Made by a program: the position numbers and the translations under genes. Below are positions 1 to 7,207 of a stretch of DNA of 64,000 nucleotides, in pieces. How positions within the stretch are numbered: position 1 is the stretch's first letter; each line of letters starts with the position of its first letter. Under the pieces are notes generated by a model, which saw only the letters and a list, made by a program, of their open reading frames with translations, did not search any database and was not told where the DNA came from. The stretch comes from Bifidobacterium callitrichos DSM 23973 (GTDB taxonomy: Bacteria; Actinomycetota; Actinomycetes; Actinomycetales; Bifidobacteriaceae), in contig NZ_JGYS01000007.1 of assembly GCF_000741175.1 (NCBI RefSeq), forward strand, positions 124,001 to 188,000. Reading direction: 5' to 3'.

Positions 1-770
1 ATAACTGCATCGCCCATCAGGATTACCGTCGTCCGGCCCGCATCCTGGTCACGGAGCATCCGGACAGACTCACGTTCGATAGCTGCGGTTCGTTCTTCGA
101 GGGCACTCCGGACGATTACGTGTTGGGAGACAAGTCTCCTGATCGTTATCGCAATCCGTTCCTCGTCCGCGCCATGAGCGAGCTGTACATGATCGACCGC
201 ATGGGGTACGGCATCAAACGCATGAACGAGGTGCAGGCGAAACGGTATCTGCCGTTGCCGGACTATGATCTGAGCGATCCCGAGAAGGTCCGTCTCACCA
301 TGTACGGCGGGGTGGTCGATCCGGAGTACACTCGTCTGCTGCTGAGCAATACGGATCTGCCGTTGTCTGATGTTCTGGCGCTGGACCGCGTGCAGAAGCA
401 TATGGAGATCCCCAATGCCGCGGCCAATCGTTTACGTCGTCAAGGCCTGATAGAGGGTCGCAAGCCTCATCTTCGTGTGGCTCCCGTAGTTGCGGCCGCC
501 ACGGATACCAAGGCGGATTTCATACGCGCGCACAGTCAGGATGATATGTTCTATCGACGGCTTGTGGAACAGTATTTGAAGGCCTTCGGTACGGCGACGC
601 GTTCTGACATCAACGAGCTTTTGATCCCGAAGTTCGGCGAGGACCTGGCGGATAGTGAAAAACAACGCAAGATTGATAATCTGCTTACCGCAATGAGGCG
701 AGACGGTGTCATTGCCAACATCGGGTCACGCAGATATTCGAAATGGCGGATTGCCGGGCAAAGCGGATAG
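1..770 (+). CDS. AlbA_2/HATPase_c_4-type putative transcriptional regulator, C-terminal part
   Basis: The frame is open from the first bases of the window, so the gene begins upstream. The visible part starts with NCIAHQDYRRP, which matches the conserved N-A-I-x-H-x-D-Y motif of the divergent ATP-binding (HATPase_c_4) half of Schlafen/AlbA-type regulators often mislabelled RecG-like helicases. A glycine motif (MGYGIKRM) follows at about residue 70 of the fragment. The last 100 residues look like two winged-helix modules, one around ANRLRRQGLIEG and one near the end. Family members are thought to bind DNA and ATP, but targets are rarely known. A strong inverted repeat follows the stop codon. 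It is transcribed toward the rhamnose genes but separated from them by that hairpin. Family assignment is fairly sure; the function is not. Confidence 0.75.
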   Translation, partial: NCIAHQDYRRPARILVTEHPDRLTFDSCGSFFEGTPDDYVLGDKSPDRYRNPFLVRAMSELYMIDRMGYGIKRMNEVQAKRYLPLPDYDLSDPEKVRLTMYGGVVDPEYTRLLLSNTDLPLSDVLALDRVQKHMEIPNAAANRLRRQGLIEGRKPHLRVAPVVAAATDTKADFIRAHSQDDMFYRRLVEQYLKAFGTATRSDINELLIPKFGEDLADSEKQRKIDNLLTAMRRDGVIANIGSRRYSKWRIAGQSG

Positions 771-773
771 GCT

Positions 774-818
774 TGCTTTCTGCTGCTTTCTGCGGAATGC
801 AGAAAGCAGCAGAAAGCA
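774..818. terminator. Perfect 20-bp inverted repeat after the regulator gene
   Basis: The arms at 774-793 and 799-818 are perfect reverse complements with a 5-nt loop (GGAAT). Each arm is itself an internal repeat of CTTTCTG. It sits 4 bp after the stop codon at 770 and before the rml genes, so it probably ends transcription or stabilises the upstream mRNA. There is no run of T after it, so classic Rho-independent termination is uncertain. Confidence 0.55.
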
Positions 819-904
819 GCTAGGCCGCTTGAAGAGAGAAACGTTGAAATTGCAGCATTCCTATTTCTCCTGACGGGAAATGGGGAAGAAAGGAACAATG
901 GATC

Positions 905-2368
905 ATGGGTTTTGAGTTTGAGAAGGAACTGAAGGTCACGGAGACGAATATTCCGGGCCTGTTGGTGTTTGATCTGCCGGTGCACGGGGATAATCGTGGC
1001 TGGTTCAAGGAGAACTGGCAGCGTGCGAAGATGACCGCGCTGGGTCTGCCGGATTTCGGTCCGGTGCAGAACAACATCAGCTATAACGCGACCAAGGGCG
1101 TGACGCGCGGCATTCATGCGGAGCCGTGGGACAAGTACATCAGCATCGCGTCCGGTGAGATCTTCGGCGCGTGGGTGGATCTGCGTCCGGGTGAGAGCTT
1201 CGGTCAGGTGTATACGACGCGGTTGGATCCGTCGCGTGCGATCTATGTGCCGCGTGGCGTGGGCAACAGCTTCCAGGCTTTGCAGGATGGGACGGTGTAC
1301 ACGTATCTGGTGAACGCGCACTGGAGTCTGGAGCAGAAGAAGACGTACACGTTCGTGAACCTCGCCGACCCGACGCTCAACATCCAGTGGCCGATCCCGC
1401 TCGAGGAGAGCGAGCGCAGCGAGGCGGACCTGCATCATCCGATGCTTAAGGATGCGAAGCCGATGGCGCCGAAGCGCACGCTGGTGACGGGCTGCAACGG
1501 GCAGTTGGGCCATGCGATCCGCGCGTACGCTGAAGCCCATCATCTGGAGGGCTTCGAGTATACGGATATCGACACGTTCGACTTCTCCGACCCGACGGCC
1601 TACGAACGGTTCGACTGGAGCCTGTACGGGACGATCATCAACGCGGGCGCGTATACGGCCGTGGACAGGGCCGAGACCGCGGAGGGCCGCCCGGTCGCGT
1701 GGAAGGCGAACGCGGCCGGTCCGGCCCTGCTGGCGCGTGTGGCCGCGGAGCATCACATCACGCTGGTGCACATCAGCTCGGACTATGTGTTCGACGGGAC
1801 GCGCGAGGAGCATACGGAGTCGGAGGCGTTCGCGCCGCTGGGCGTGTACGGGCAGTCGAAGGCCGCGGGCGACATCGCGGTGGCCAACGCGCCGGAGCAT
1901 TACATCCTGCGTTCGAGCTGGGTGATCGGCGAGGGCCACAACTTCGTCAAGACCATGATGGCGCTCTCGAACCGTGTGGCCGACCCCGCGGATGCGTTGG
2001 ATCATGTCACGGTGGTGGACGATCAGTATGGTCGTCTGACGTTCACGAAGGACATGGCCGAGGCGATCTTCCACCTGCTCGACACGCACGCCCCGTACGG
2101 CACGTACAACCTCACCGGAAGCGGCACGGTCAGGTCCTGGGCAGAGATCGCCGCGGCCGTGTTCGAGCAGACGAACGGCAACGGCGACAAGGTCCAGCCC
2201 ATCTCGACCGAGCAGTACTTCGCCAACGCGAAGAACCCCGTGGCACCGCGCCCGGTCCATTCCGCGCTCGACCTGAGCAAGATCGAACAGGCCGGCTATA
2301 CGCCCGCCGACTGGGAAACCAGCCTTAAGACCTACGTCGCCAACGAACTCGCCAAGCAGAACAAGTAA
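905..2368 (+). CDS. rmlCD: Bifunctional dTDP-4-dehydrorhamnose 3,5-epimerase / reductase (RmlC-RmlD fusion)
   Basis: This 487-residue protein joins two enzymes of dTDP-L-rhamnose synthesis. Residues 1 to about 190 are an RmlC cupin epimerase with the conserved RGIH motif (catalytic His) and the YVPRGVGNSFQ strand. From about residue 197 an RmlD short-chain reductase begins with the nucleotide-binding LVTGCNGQLG, followed by the YGQSK (YxxxK) catalytic motif near residue 317. The two steps it should catalyse turn dTDP-4-keto-6-deoxyglucose into dTDP-rhamnose for cell-wall polysaccharides. The ATG at 905 is preceded by an AGAAAGGA ribosome site. rmlA follows after 24 bp, so the two are probably co-transcribed. 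No rmlB is present in the window. From general knowledge, such fusions occur in bifidobacteria. Confidence 0.93.
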   Translation: MGFEFEKELKVTETNIPGLLVFDLPVHGDNRGWFKENWQRAKMTALGLPDFGPVQNNISYNATKGVTRGIHAEPWDKYISIASGEIFGAWVDLRPGESFGQVYTTRLDPSRAIYVPRGVGNSFQALQDGTVYTYLVNAHWSLEQKKTYTFVNLADPTLNIQWPIPLEESERSEADLHHPMLKDAKPMAPKRTLVTGCNGQLGHAIRAYAEAHHLEGFEYTDIDTFDFSDPTAYERFDWSLYGTIINAGAYTAVDRAETAEGRPVAWKANAAGPALLARVAAEHHITLVHISSDYVFDGTREEHTESEAFAPLGVYGQSKAAGDIAVANAPEHYILRSSWVIGEGHNFVKTMMALSNRVADPADALDHVTVVDDQYGRLTFTKDMAEAIFHLLDTHAPYGTYNLTGSGTVRSWAEIAAAVFEQTNGNGDKVQPISTEQYFANAKNPVAPRPVHSALDLSKIEQAGYTPADWETSLKTYVANELAKQNK

Positions 2369-2392
2369 GCAGAGAGGAAAGAGGACATCATC

Positions 2393-3328
2393 ATGAAGGG
2401 CATCATCCTCGCCGGCGGATCCGGCACCCGACTGTACCCGCTGACCACGGTCACGTCGAAGCAGCTGCTGCCCGTGTACGACAAGCCAATGATCTACTAC
2501 CCGCTGAGCGTGCTCATGCTCGCGGGCATCCGCGACATCCTCATCATCTCCACGCCGAAGGATCTGCCGAACTTCGAGCGACTGCTCGGCGACGGATCGC
2601 ATTACGGCGTCCACTTCAGCTACAAGGTGCAGCCGAGCCCGGATGGTCTCGCGCAGGCGTTCATCCTCGGCGAGGAATTCATCGCGGGGGAGCCGTGCGC
2701 ACTGGTCCTCGGCGACAACATCTTCTACGGCAACGGTCTGGGCAACACGCTGCGCAAGGCGGTCGCTCAGGCTGAGAGCGGTGAAGGCGCGAGCGTGTTC
2801 GGCTACTACGTGGACGATCCCGAGCGCTACGGCGTGGTCGAGTTCGACAAGGACAAGAAGGCCGTGTCGATCGAGGAGAAGCCGAAGGAGCCGAAGTCTC
2901 ACTACGCGGTGACGGGCCTGTACTTCTACGATGAACGCGTCACCGAGTTCGCCAAGCAGGTCAAGCCATCCGCGCGTGGCGAACTGGAGATCACCGACCT
3001 CAACCGCATGTATCTGGATGATGGCACGCTTAACGTGCGTACGCTTGGTCGTGGCTACGCGTGGTTGGATACGGGTACGATGGATTCGTTGTATGAGGCG
3101 GGTGAGTTCGTGCGTACGGTGCAGCGTGCGCAGGGGCTGCCGATCGCGGTGGTCGAGGAGATCGCGTACGAGAACGGGTGGATCAGCAAGGGCGAGCTTC
3201 TGGAGTCCGCGGACCGTTACGGCAAGTCCCCGTATGGCAGGCATCTGAGGGATGTGGCCGAGGGTCGTGTCGTCATCATTCCCAACCGGGTGAGTACTGA
3301 TCGCTTCTCGTGGTATGTCGTGAGGTGA
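2393..3328 (+). CDS. rmlA: Glucose-1-phosphate thymidylyltransferase
   Basis: The 311-residue protein makes dTDP-glucose from dTTP and glucose-1-phosphate, the first step of dTDP-rhamnose synthesis. It begins with the signature [11 protein letters not shown] (nucleotide binding), then has [19 protein letters not shown], the LGDNIFYG metal and sugar motif, [19 protein letters not shown], and the [12 protein letters not shown] motif near residue 200. Length and motif order are normal for the family. AGAGAGGAAAGAGG precedes the start, and the gene lies just downstream of rmlCD in what looks like one operon. A 33-bp stretch at 2999-3031 reappears in antisense inside the Doc-like gene at 5590-5622 (see findings). 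Confidence 0.95.
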   Translation: MKGIILAGGSGTRLYPLTTVTSKQLLPVYDKPMIYYPLSVLMLAGIRDILIISTPKDLPNFERLLGDGSHYGVHFSYKVQPSPDGLAQAFILGEEFIAGEPCALVLGDNIFYGNGLGNTLRKAVAQAESGEGASVFGYYVDDPERYGVVEFDKDKKAVSIEEKPKEPKSHYAVTGLYFYDERVTEFAKQVKPSARGELEITDLNRMYLDDGTLNVRTLGRGYAWLDTGTMDSLYEAGEFVRTVQRAQGLPIAVVEEIAYENGWISKGELLESADRYGKSPYGRHLRDVAEGRVVIIPNRVSTDRFSWYVVR

Positions 3329-3357
3329 TCGGCGTGTGCTGGGGGCATGCTGAGTAG

Positions 3358-3389
3358 GTAGGGGGCAGTCGGGTGCGGCTGCCCCCTAC
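3358..3389. terminator. Hairpin ending the rml transcript
   Basis: An 11-bp stem pairs 3358-3368 (GTAGGGGGCAG) with 3379-3389 (CTGCCCCCTAC) across a 10-nt loop, 29 bp after rmlA. No T-run follows. It is a plausible terminator for rmlCD-rmlA or a shared barrier to the converging remnant on the other strand. Confidence 0.6.
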
Positions 3390-3392
3390 TCG

Positions 3393-3600
3393 TTATGATG
3401 GAGGCTTCTGCTGTTTTCGTGGGTTGGTTGGCTGGGGTAGTCGGATGTCGAGGCCGCCGCATCTGAGCGTGGCTGGGGCAATGAGGTTGCCAACGTGGCG
3501 GATGCCGTAGGCCATGTGGATGATGACCTTGATCCGGTTGCCGGACGCCCCGAACATCCAGTGCTTCAATTCGGCCCCGGCCTGCATGATGGGGGTGTTT
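3393..3600 (-). pseudogene. C-terminal remnant of an ISL3-family-like transposase
   Basis: The minus-strand frame encodes about 64 residues including NRIKVIIHMAYGIRHVGNLI followed by a CGGLDIRLP tail. This resembles the end of DDE_Tnp_ISL3 transposases, where N-K-I-K, then a basic Y-G-F/Y-R motif, then a Leu/Ile-rich stretch is typical. The catalytic parts are missing and no terminal inverted repeats are evident, so it is a dead fragment. The assignment rests on memory of the motif pattern only. It marks the left edge of the accessory region that runs to about 18 kb. Confidence 0.5.
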
Positions 3601-3697
3601 GAGCGGGTTGCGCAAGAGTTGCCTGAGCTGCCGAGCTCAGTAGCGCCGTCCCCTGTCGCGTCTGGTGCGTCCCCCGTTCGCCTTGCTCGCCCGTCTC

Positions 3698-3792
3698 GGG
3701 GGATTCAACGCGAAAACCATGGGGAATCATGTTGAGTCCCTCGGATTCGCGGGACTCAACGCGGTTATGGGCGATTTCGTCGCTGAGTCCCG
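3698..3792. repeat. GGGACTC palindromic element, copy 1
   Basis: Two palindromic units lie in tandem. Unit 1 (3698-3740) starts with GGGGGATTCAACGCG and ends with its near reverse complement GTTGAGTCCC. Unit 2 (3750-3792) runs from CGGGACTCAACGCG to CGCTGAGTCCCG. A 9-nt linker (TCGGATTCG) joins them. No credible protein is encoded. Copy 2 lies about 220 bp downstream. Confidence 0.7.
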
Positions 3793-3918
3793 AGGGCTTG
3801 AACGCCCGCCTTACGGCCGCCTGTCGGCCGTGGAAGAGGAATCATTGGAATTCCGCCGTTTTGCGGCGATGCTGACGTGTCGTTTCCGGTCCGGTACCGG
3901 TGTGGGAGGGTGTGGTCG

Positions 3919-4012
3919 CGGGACTCAGCGCGACAATCGCGGGAAATCGCCCTGAGTCCCTCGGATTTGCGGGACTCAACGCCGGAATCGGCTTTTGCTG
4001 CGCTGAGTCCCC
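3919..4012. repeat. GGGACTC palindromic element, copy 2
   Basis: This has the same layout and almost the same length as copy 1. Unit 1 is 3919-3960 (CGGGACTCAGCGCG to CCTGAGTCCC), the linker is TCGGATTTG, and unit 2 is 3970-4012 (CGGGACTCAACGCC to CGCTGAGTCCC). The words and linker are conserved while the inner loops differ, which suggests selection or copying of the stem sequence rather than the loop. Confidence 0.7.
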
Positions 4013-4108
4013 CGCAGACTGTCGAAACGGACCGTAGGGGAGCGCGCAGATCGGCGGGACAATCCGGGAATCAAGCATTGGATGCCGCCGTTCGGCAATG
4101 AAGAAGGC

Positions 4109-4246
4109 CTTCTCCCTGAGGCGTCGTAGGCGAGAGGCCCGATGTCGGATGATGACAGGAATCTCTCGCTAGGGGAACCGTAGGCGAGAGCTAGGTACCG
4201 GGGGGTGATGGCGGGAATCTCTCACCGTACGGGCCCGTAGCATGCG
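4109..4246. repeat. CTCTCGC palindromic array, cluster 1
   Basis: Three units of about 28 bp start at 4109, 4163 and 4219. The middle one is the cleanest: CTCTCGC, 14 nt, GCGAGAG (4163-4190). Linkers of 26 and 28 nt end in similar text (GATGACAGGAAT and GATGGCGGGAAT). The same word and linker ending recur at 14.95 kb and, more loosely, at 16.65 kb. It lies just past the stop codon of the four-gene minus-strand operon, so it could be transcribed as that operon's 3' region. Confidence 0.6.
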
Positions 4247-4252
4247 GGTTCC

Positions 4253-5029
4253 TTAGGCCGCGAGCTCGGCGTTCGCCCTGTTCGGTAGTTCGCTGAACGG
4301 GATCACGCGGATGCCGTAGCTCATCAACGCCTGCACGGAAGAATCCCTCAGTTCGTGTTCGCGGTCGTCTCCGATCACGATGAGTTTGGATCCCGTTCGC
4401 TCCGATGCCTGTTCGGTGTCGGTCCAACCGAAGATGATCCGCTCCGCCGCGCCGCGGTCCAAACGGCTGGGCGCCTGACAAAACCGTGTGGGATGATTCG
4501 CGCTCCGTTGGAACAGGAAATCGAAACCATGCTCGTAGCCGGATGCCCCGTGGACACTAATGCCTTGGGTATAGAACACTCCATTTGCGTCAAGTGCCGC
4601 CGCCACGTCGTCGGCGAAGTATTCGGCAACTCGGTGCTGTGCCGTCTCCGTCATCGATTGCATGTTGGAAAGAGCCAGGACGAAGCGGTTCATAGCATCG
4701 GGACGACTGCCTTCCGTCTCAAGCGTGATCTCCCCCTCGGGGTTGAGTGTGGCGCCGAAACGACGTGCGATGCGGCTAAGGCGGTCGAGTCGTTTGCCGG
4801 TGAGCGTTATACCGGCGGCATTCAGGCCCGCAACGGTGTAGCCGTCATCGGTGAACGACGTGGCCCCATCGCTGGTCTTCACATAGAAGCACATCTGATC
4901 ATTGGAGTCGTCTAGGAACGGGAAAGTGATCTCGTGCCATTCTCCATACTTGCGAATGGAGGACTCGCGTCTGAGCCATTCGCCATACTCTTCGACGAGA
5001 TCGGAGATGTTTTCAGTCTGCTCTTTCAT
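4253..5029 (-). CDS. DUF1828/DUF1829 domain protein
   Basis: The 258-residue soluble protein has an N-terminal DUF1828-like half (LVEEYGEWLRRESSIR, then FYVKTSDGATSFTDDGYTV, about residues 10-95) and a C-terminal DUF1829-like half (from about 130 to the end, including GYEHGFDFLF and [12 protein letters not shown]). These domains occur in phage-associated and defence-type proteins, but their biochemical role is not established to my knowledge. The start overlaps the stop of the upstream DUF6978-like gene by ATGA, indicating translational coupling as the last gene of a four-gene operon. Fragments of its C-terminal coding region are repeated at 6848-7058 and about 15023-15060. Confidence 0.75.
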   Translation of the reverse strand: MKEQTENISDLVEEYGEWLRRESSIRKYGEWHEITFPFLDDSNDQMCFYVKTSDGATSFTDDGYTVAGLNAAGITLTGKRLDRLSRIARRFGATLNPEGEITLETEGSRPDAMNRFVLALSNMQSMTETAQHRVAEYFADDVAAALDANGVFYTQGISVHGASGYEHGFDFLFQRSANHPTRFCQAPSRLDRGAAERIIFGWTDTEQASERTGSKLIVIGDDREHELRDSSVQALMSYGIRVIPFSELPNRANAELAA

Positions 5030-5493
5030 GCCGTCCCCTCGATTCCTTCCTGGAAGTTCGGCTTACGAACCACGTGGAATCTATCCAACAACATCACGGT
5101 GTCCTCCACGAAATCGGGAGAGTCGATATCAATCGGGTATGCAACTCTGTCGTCAACACCTTCATGATAGACGTGTAAGTGGGTTCGTCCTATTTTGGAA
5201 CCACCCGGATTGGTATGCGGAGTCCCCTCAACGCATAATCGCATGAGCACCACTTCTGAGTGGGTGATGCGAGCGGCAATTGAATGCTTGTTGGGATTGC
5301 GTTTACCGCGGAATAGCGCAATGGTAAAGTCCTCGTCATCGGATTCGCTCCGAACGTGGAACTGACGGTTCTGTTCTCCTGGCGCTGGCATGATGACTAG
5401 TCTATCCACGGACTTCTTGATCTCCTTGATGAGACGTTCCGCGTCCTGCTGGCTAAGCGACCATTTTGATTGCTTCGTGTTCCGTTTGGTCAT
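5026..5493 (-). CDS. DUF6978-like protein of unknown function
   Basis: This predicted soluble protein of 155 residues has no signal peptide or membrane segment. It begins with a basic, Lys/Gln-rich segment and an amphipathic helix (AERLIKEIKKSVDRLVI), then a beta-rich body with FHVRSESDDEDFTIALFRGKR, HSIAARITHSEVVLMRLCVEG and RTHLHVYHEG. The pattern resembles the DUF6978 family, but I assign that from memory with moderate confidence. The ATG at 5493 is preferred over 5508 because GGAGAG lies at the right distance upstream of it. It is third in the operon, about 45 bp after the Doc-like stop, and overlaps the next gene by ATGA. The His-rich RTHLHVYHEG strand could be a metal or catalytic site, which is speculation. 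Confidence 0.6.
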   Translation of the reverse strand: MTKRNTKQSKWSLSQQDAERLIKEIKKSVDRLVIMPAPGEQNRQFHVRSESDDEDFTIALFRGKRNPNKHSIAARITHSEVVLMRLCVEGTPHTNPGGSKIGRTHLHVYHEGVDDRVAYPIDIDSPDFVEDTVMLLDRFHVVRKPNFQEGIEGTA

Positions 5494-5538
5494 TGATCGA
5501 CTCTCCATATGGATATGGAATATGCGTTGTTGTTTATG

Positions 5539-5919
5539 CTACATGGCTGGTTGGAACGGACGCCTTGTCTTCTGCGCCATACAAAGTTTCTCAATCGCAT
5601 GTACTTGGATGATGGCACGCTTGATGCCGTCCGCAAAGATGTGTCGCTTCGCAAGATGCTCGGCAAAATCGCTGATCTGGTCGAATATGTCGGTATATCG
5701 GTTCTCGGGTGATTGGCCAAACACGGGAGTGAATGTAGGCGTTAGAACGCAGGATATCATTCCCAATATGGCATCCCTGCGTTGATCGGAGACGGCATCA
5801 GTCAGATCGAAACCCGCCTTGCTTACCGTAGAATGGTGGATCTCGTACACTGATTCCGCCAATCCTCTGACCATCTCGTCGTCCAGTACGATTGGAGAGA
5901 TGACGTCCTTCGTCATCAT
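5539..5919 (-). CDS. Doc/Fic-like toxin with altered Fic motif and foreign C-terminus
   Basis: The 126-residue protein matches death-on-curing proteins: ISPIVL near the start, GLAESVYEIHH, SDQRRDAILGMI and then the Fic motif region HIFADGIKRA (about residues 92-101). The consensus is HxFxDGNKR, so the Asn that helps bind the phosphate is Ile here. From that Lys onward the DNA is antisense to an rmlA-like stretch and the usual last helices of Doc are replaced by an unrelated tail. The start codon overlaps the Panacea gene stop (ATGA at 5916-5919). Doc proteins transfer phosphate and Fic proteins transfer AMP, but this copy may be inactive. It could also be a pseudogene kept only for coupling. 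Confidence 0.7.
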   Translation of the reverse strand: MMTKDVISPIVLDDEMVRGLAESVYEIHHSTVSKAGFDLTDAVSDQRRDAILGMISCVLTPTFTPVFGQSPENRYTDIFDQISDFAEHLAKRHIFADGIKRAIIQVHAIEKLCMAQKTRRPFQPAM

Positions 5920-6431
5920 GAATTCTCGAGCATGCGCATGGCATTGGGCCATTTGCGGTTGACCTGGGCAACGCCCAAGGCCAGGGTTTCTTCCATGATG
6001 CCCTTCACTTCGCCGTCGCGAGATTTGATGATTACTTCGGGCGTGATGGGCTTATTGGCTTTACGTACATATACGCTTTTCCAGGCGCTACCGTCGCGAT
6101 GCGAGAGCCGAACAAGGTCAAAGGCTGTTAGTTTTCCGAAGGACTCCATGACATCTCGGATGACGTTGGTGGCGAGATCCGAAGGAATGGTCACGTCTCC
6201 TTGCGGACGGCGGATGACTCCACTGCCGAACTGGTTGAAGGCATAGTACACCTTGGGTTCCACCGGTCCGTAGTCCCATGCCTGAATCTCATCATCAAAC
6301 AAAGGGGTCCCATACTTTCGCAGTGAAATGGCCTGTGCGAAGTAAACCAACTTGTTCAGCTTCAGATTGGTCAGTTCTATTTCATTGCCGTAGCGCGTGA
6401 TCAGCAGGTTGGCAACATCCAGTGATTGCAT
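5916..6431 (-). CDS. Panacea (SocA/DUF4065-type) antitoxin
   Basis: The 171-residue protein has the hallmark Panacea domain: an N-terminal MQSLDVANLLITRYG helix, LTNLKLNKLVYFAQA, then LFDDEIQAWDYGPVEPKVYY, and a C-terminal helical segment with AFDLVRLSHRDGSAWKSVY. Panacea domains are established as antitoxins that pair with many unrelated toxins. Here it leads the operon with a strong AAAGGAGGA ribosome site and overlaps the Doc-like gene, which fits an antitoxin-first layout. Length and motifs are normal. It should be able to neutralise the product encoded immediately downstream, or one of the two later proteins. Confidence 0.85.
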   Translation of the reverse strand: MQSLDVANLLITRYGNEIELTNLKLNKLVYFAQAISLRKYGTPLFDDEIQAWDYGPVEPKVYYAFNQFGSGVIRRPQGDVTIPSDLATNVIRDVMESFGKLTAFDLVRLSHRDGSAWKSVYVRKANKPITPEVIIKSRDGEVKGIMEETLALGVAQVNRKWPNAMRMLENS

Positions 6432-6491
6432 GAGATCCTCCTTTCGTAAACCAGCTAATATACATGCATAGTCTACTCAGCACAACTGAAT

Positions 6492-6845
6492 ATGCGTGTC
6501 GGTGGCCTCTCGCTGGGCCGTTGCATCGGCAAAACGGCGTTGCTGGACCGGTTCTCGAAAGACAGGTACATGTTGTACTTCACCGCACGCATGAGACAGT
6601 GCCGTTCACCGCGTTGCGATTCGGCAGATGGTGGGACAATGATCCGAAGGCCCGATCGCAGACGGACATCGACGTCATAGCCGCGGATCCGGTGCATCAT
6701 CGGATCCTGCTCGGCGAATGCAAGTGGAGGAACACGCTGGACATCGCCGCAACCACGCAGGCGCTGCGCTTACGGGTCGGGTTGGTGGAGGGGTATGACC
6801 GGAGCGATTTCGCGTTGTTCGTCAAGACCGACGAGCTTGCCGAGA
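6492..6845 (+). pseudogene. Decayed AAA ATPase with DUF234 C-terminus (internally deleted)
   Basis: The 5' piece encodes [20 protein letters not shown], the Walker A region and following helix of archaeal-type AAA ATPases. It then jumps, with a frame change near 6595-6600, to the C-terminal DUF234 nuclease-like domain: [20 protein letters not shown], then [19 protein letters not shown], a D-x(n)-E-x-K pattern. Some 300 residues between the two are missing. The same DUF234 segment is duplicated at 17884-18048. It ends where the DUF1829 fragment begins, so two unrelated dead pieces are joined here. Confidence 0.7.
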
Positions 6846-6847
6846 AG

Positions 6848-7058
6848 GAATCACGCGGATGCCGTAGCTCGTCAGCGCCTGTACGGAGGAGTCCCTCAGC
6901 TCGCGTTCGCGGTCGTCTCCGATCACGATGAGCTTGGATCCCGTACGCTCCGACGCCTGTTCGGTGTCAGTCCAACCGAAGATGATCCGCTCCGCCGTAC
7001 CGCGGTCCAGACGGTTGGGGGTGTTCCGTGCGTCCACTTCAAGCCGCTTCACGATTGA
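6848..7058 (-). pseudogene. Duplicated fragment of the DUF1829-domain gene
   Basis: This minus-strand segment encodes LDRGTAERIIFGWTDTEQAS, then [20 protein letters not shown], and is nearly the same as the C-terminal third of the DUF1828/1829 protein at 4253-5029. At the DNA level about 180 bp align to roughly 4300-4480 with only scattered mismatches. Everything upstream of that part is absent, so it cannot make the full protein. The orientation matches the intact gene, which suggests tandem duplication followed by loss. Confidence 0.75.
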
Positions 7059-7110
7059 TGCATGGTCTGCATCGCAGACGGCATGACAACATTGGCCACG
7101 GAGCGCTAGC

Positions 7111-7192
7111 CGTTGTTTTCGTGTAGAAACGCGTGATTCTATACCGTTGTTTTCGTGTATGTTAGCATAGATTTATACCGTTGTTTTCGTGT
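7111..7192. promoter_or_regulatory. Three 14-bp direct repeats upstream of the AAA_14 ATPase gene
   Basis: CGTTGTTTTCGTGT occurs exactly at 7111-7124, 7145-7158 and 7179-7192, with a period of 34 bp. The third copy ends 15 bp before the ATG at 7208. Exact spacing close to three helical turns suggests side-by-side binding of one protein, most simply autoregulation by the ATPase or a linked regulator. Confidence 0.75.
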
Positions 7193-7207
7193 GGAAAGTG
7201 GTGTGGC

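Noticed and set aside
551..3244. Very long open frame on the minus strand across rmlCD and rmlA
   Set aside because: It is antisense to three well-supported genes, rich in Arg/His/Leu as expected for a shadow in GC-rich DNA, and matches no family.
3665..4101. Small plus-strand frames between the transposase remnant and the DUF1828 gene
   Set aside because: They are made of the GGGACTC palindromes read as codons, with no conserved pattern and no start signals.
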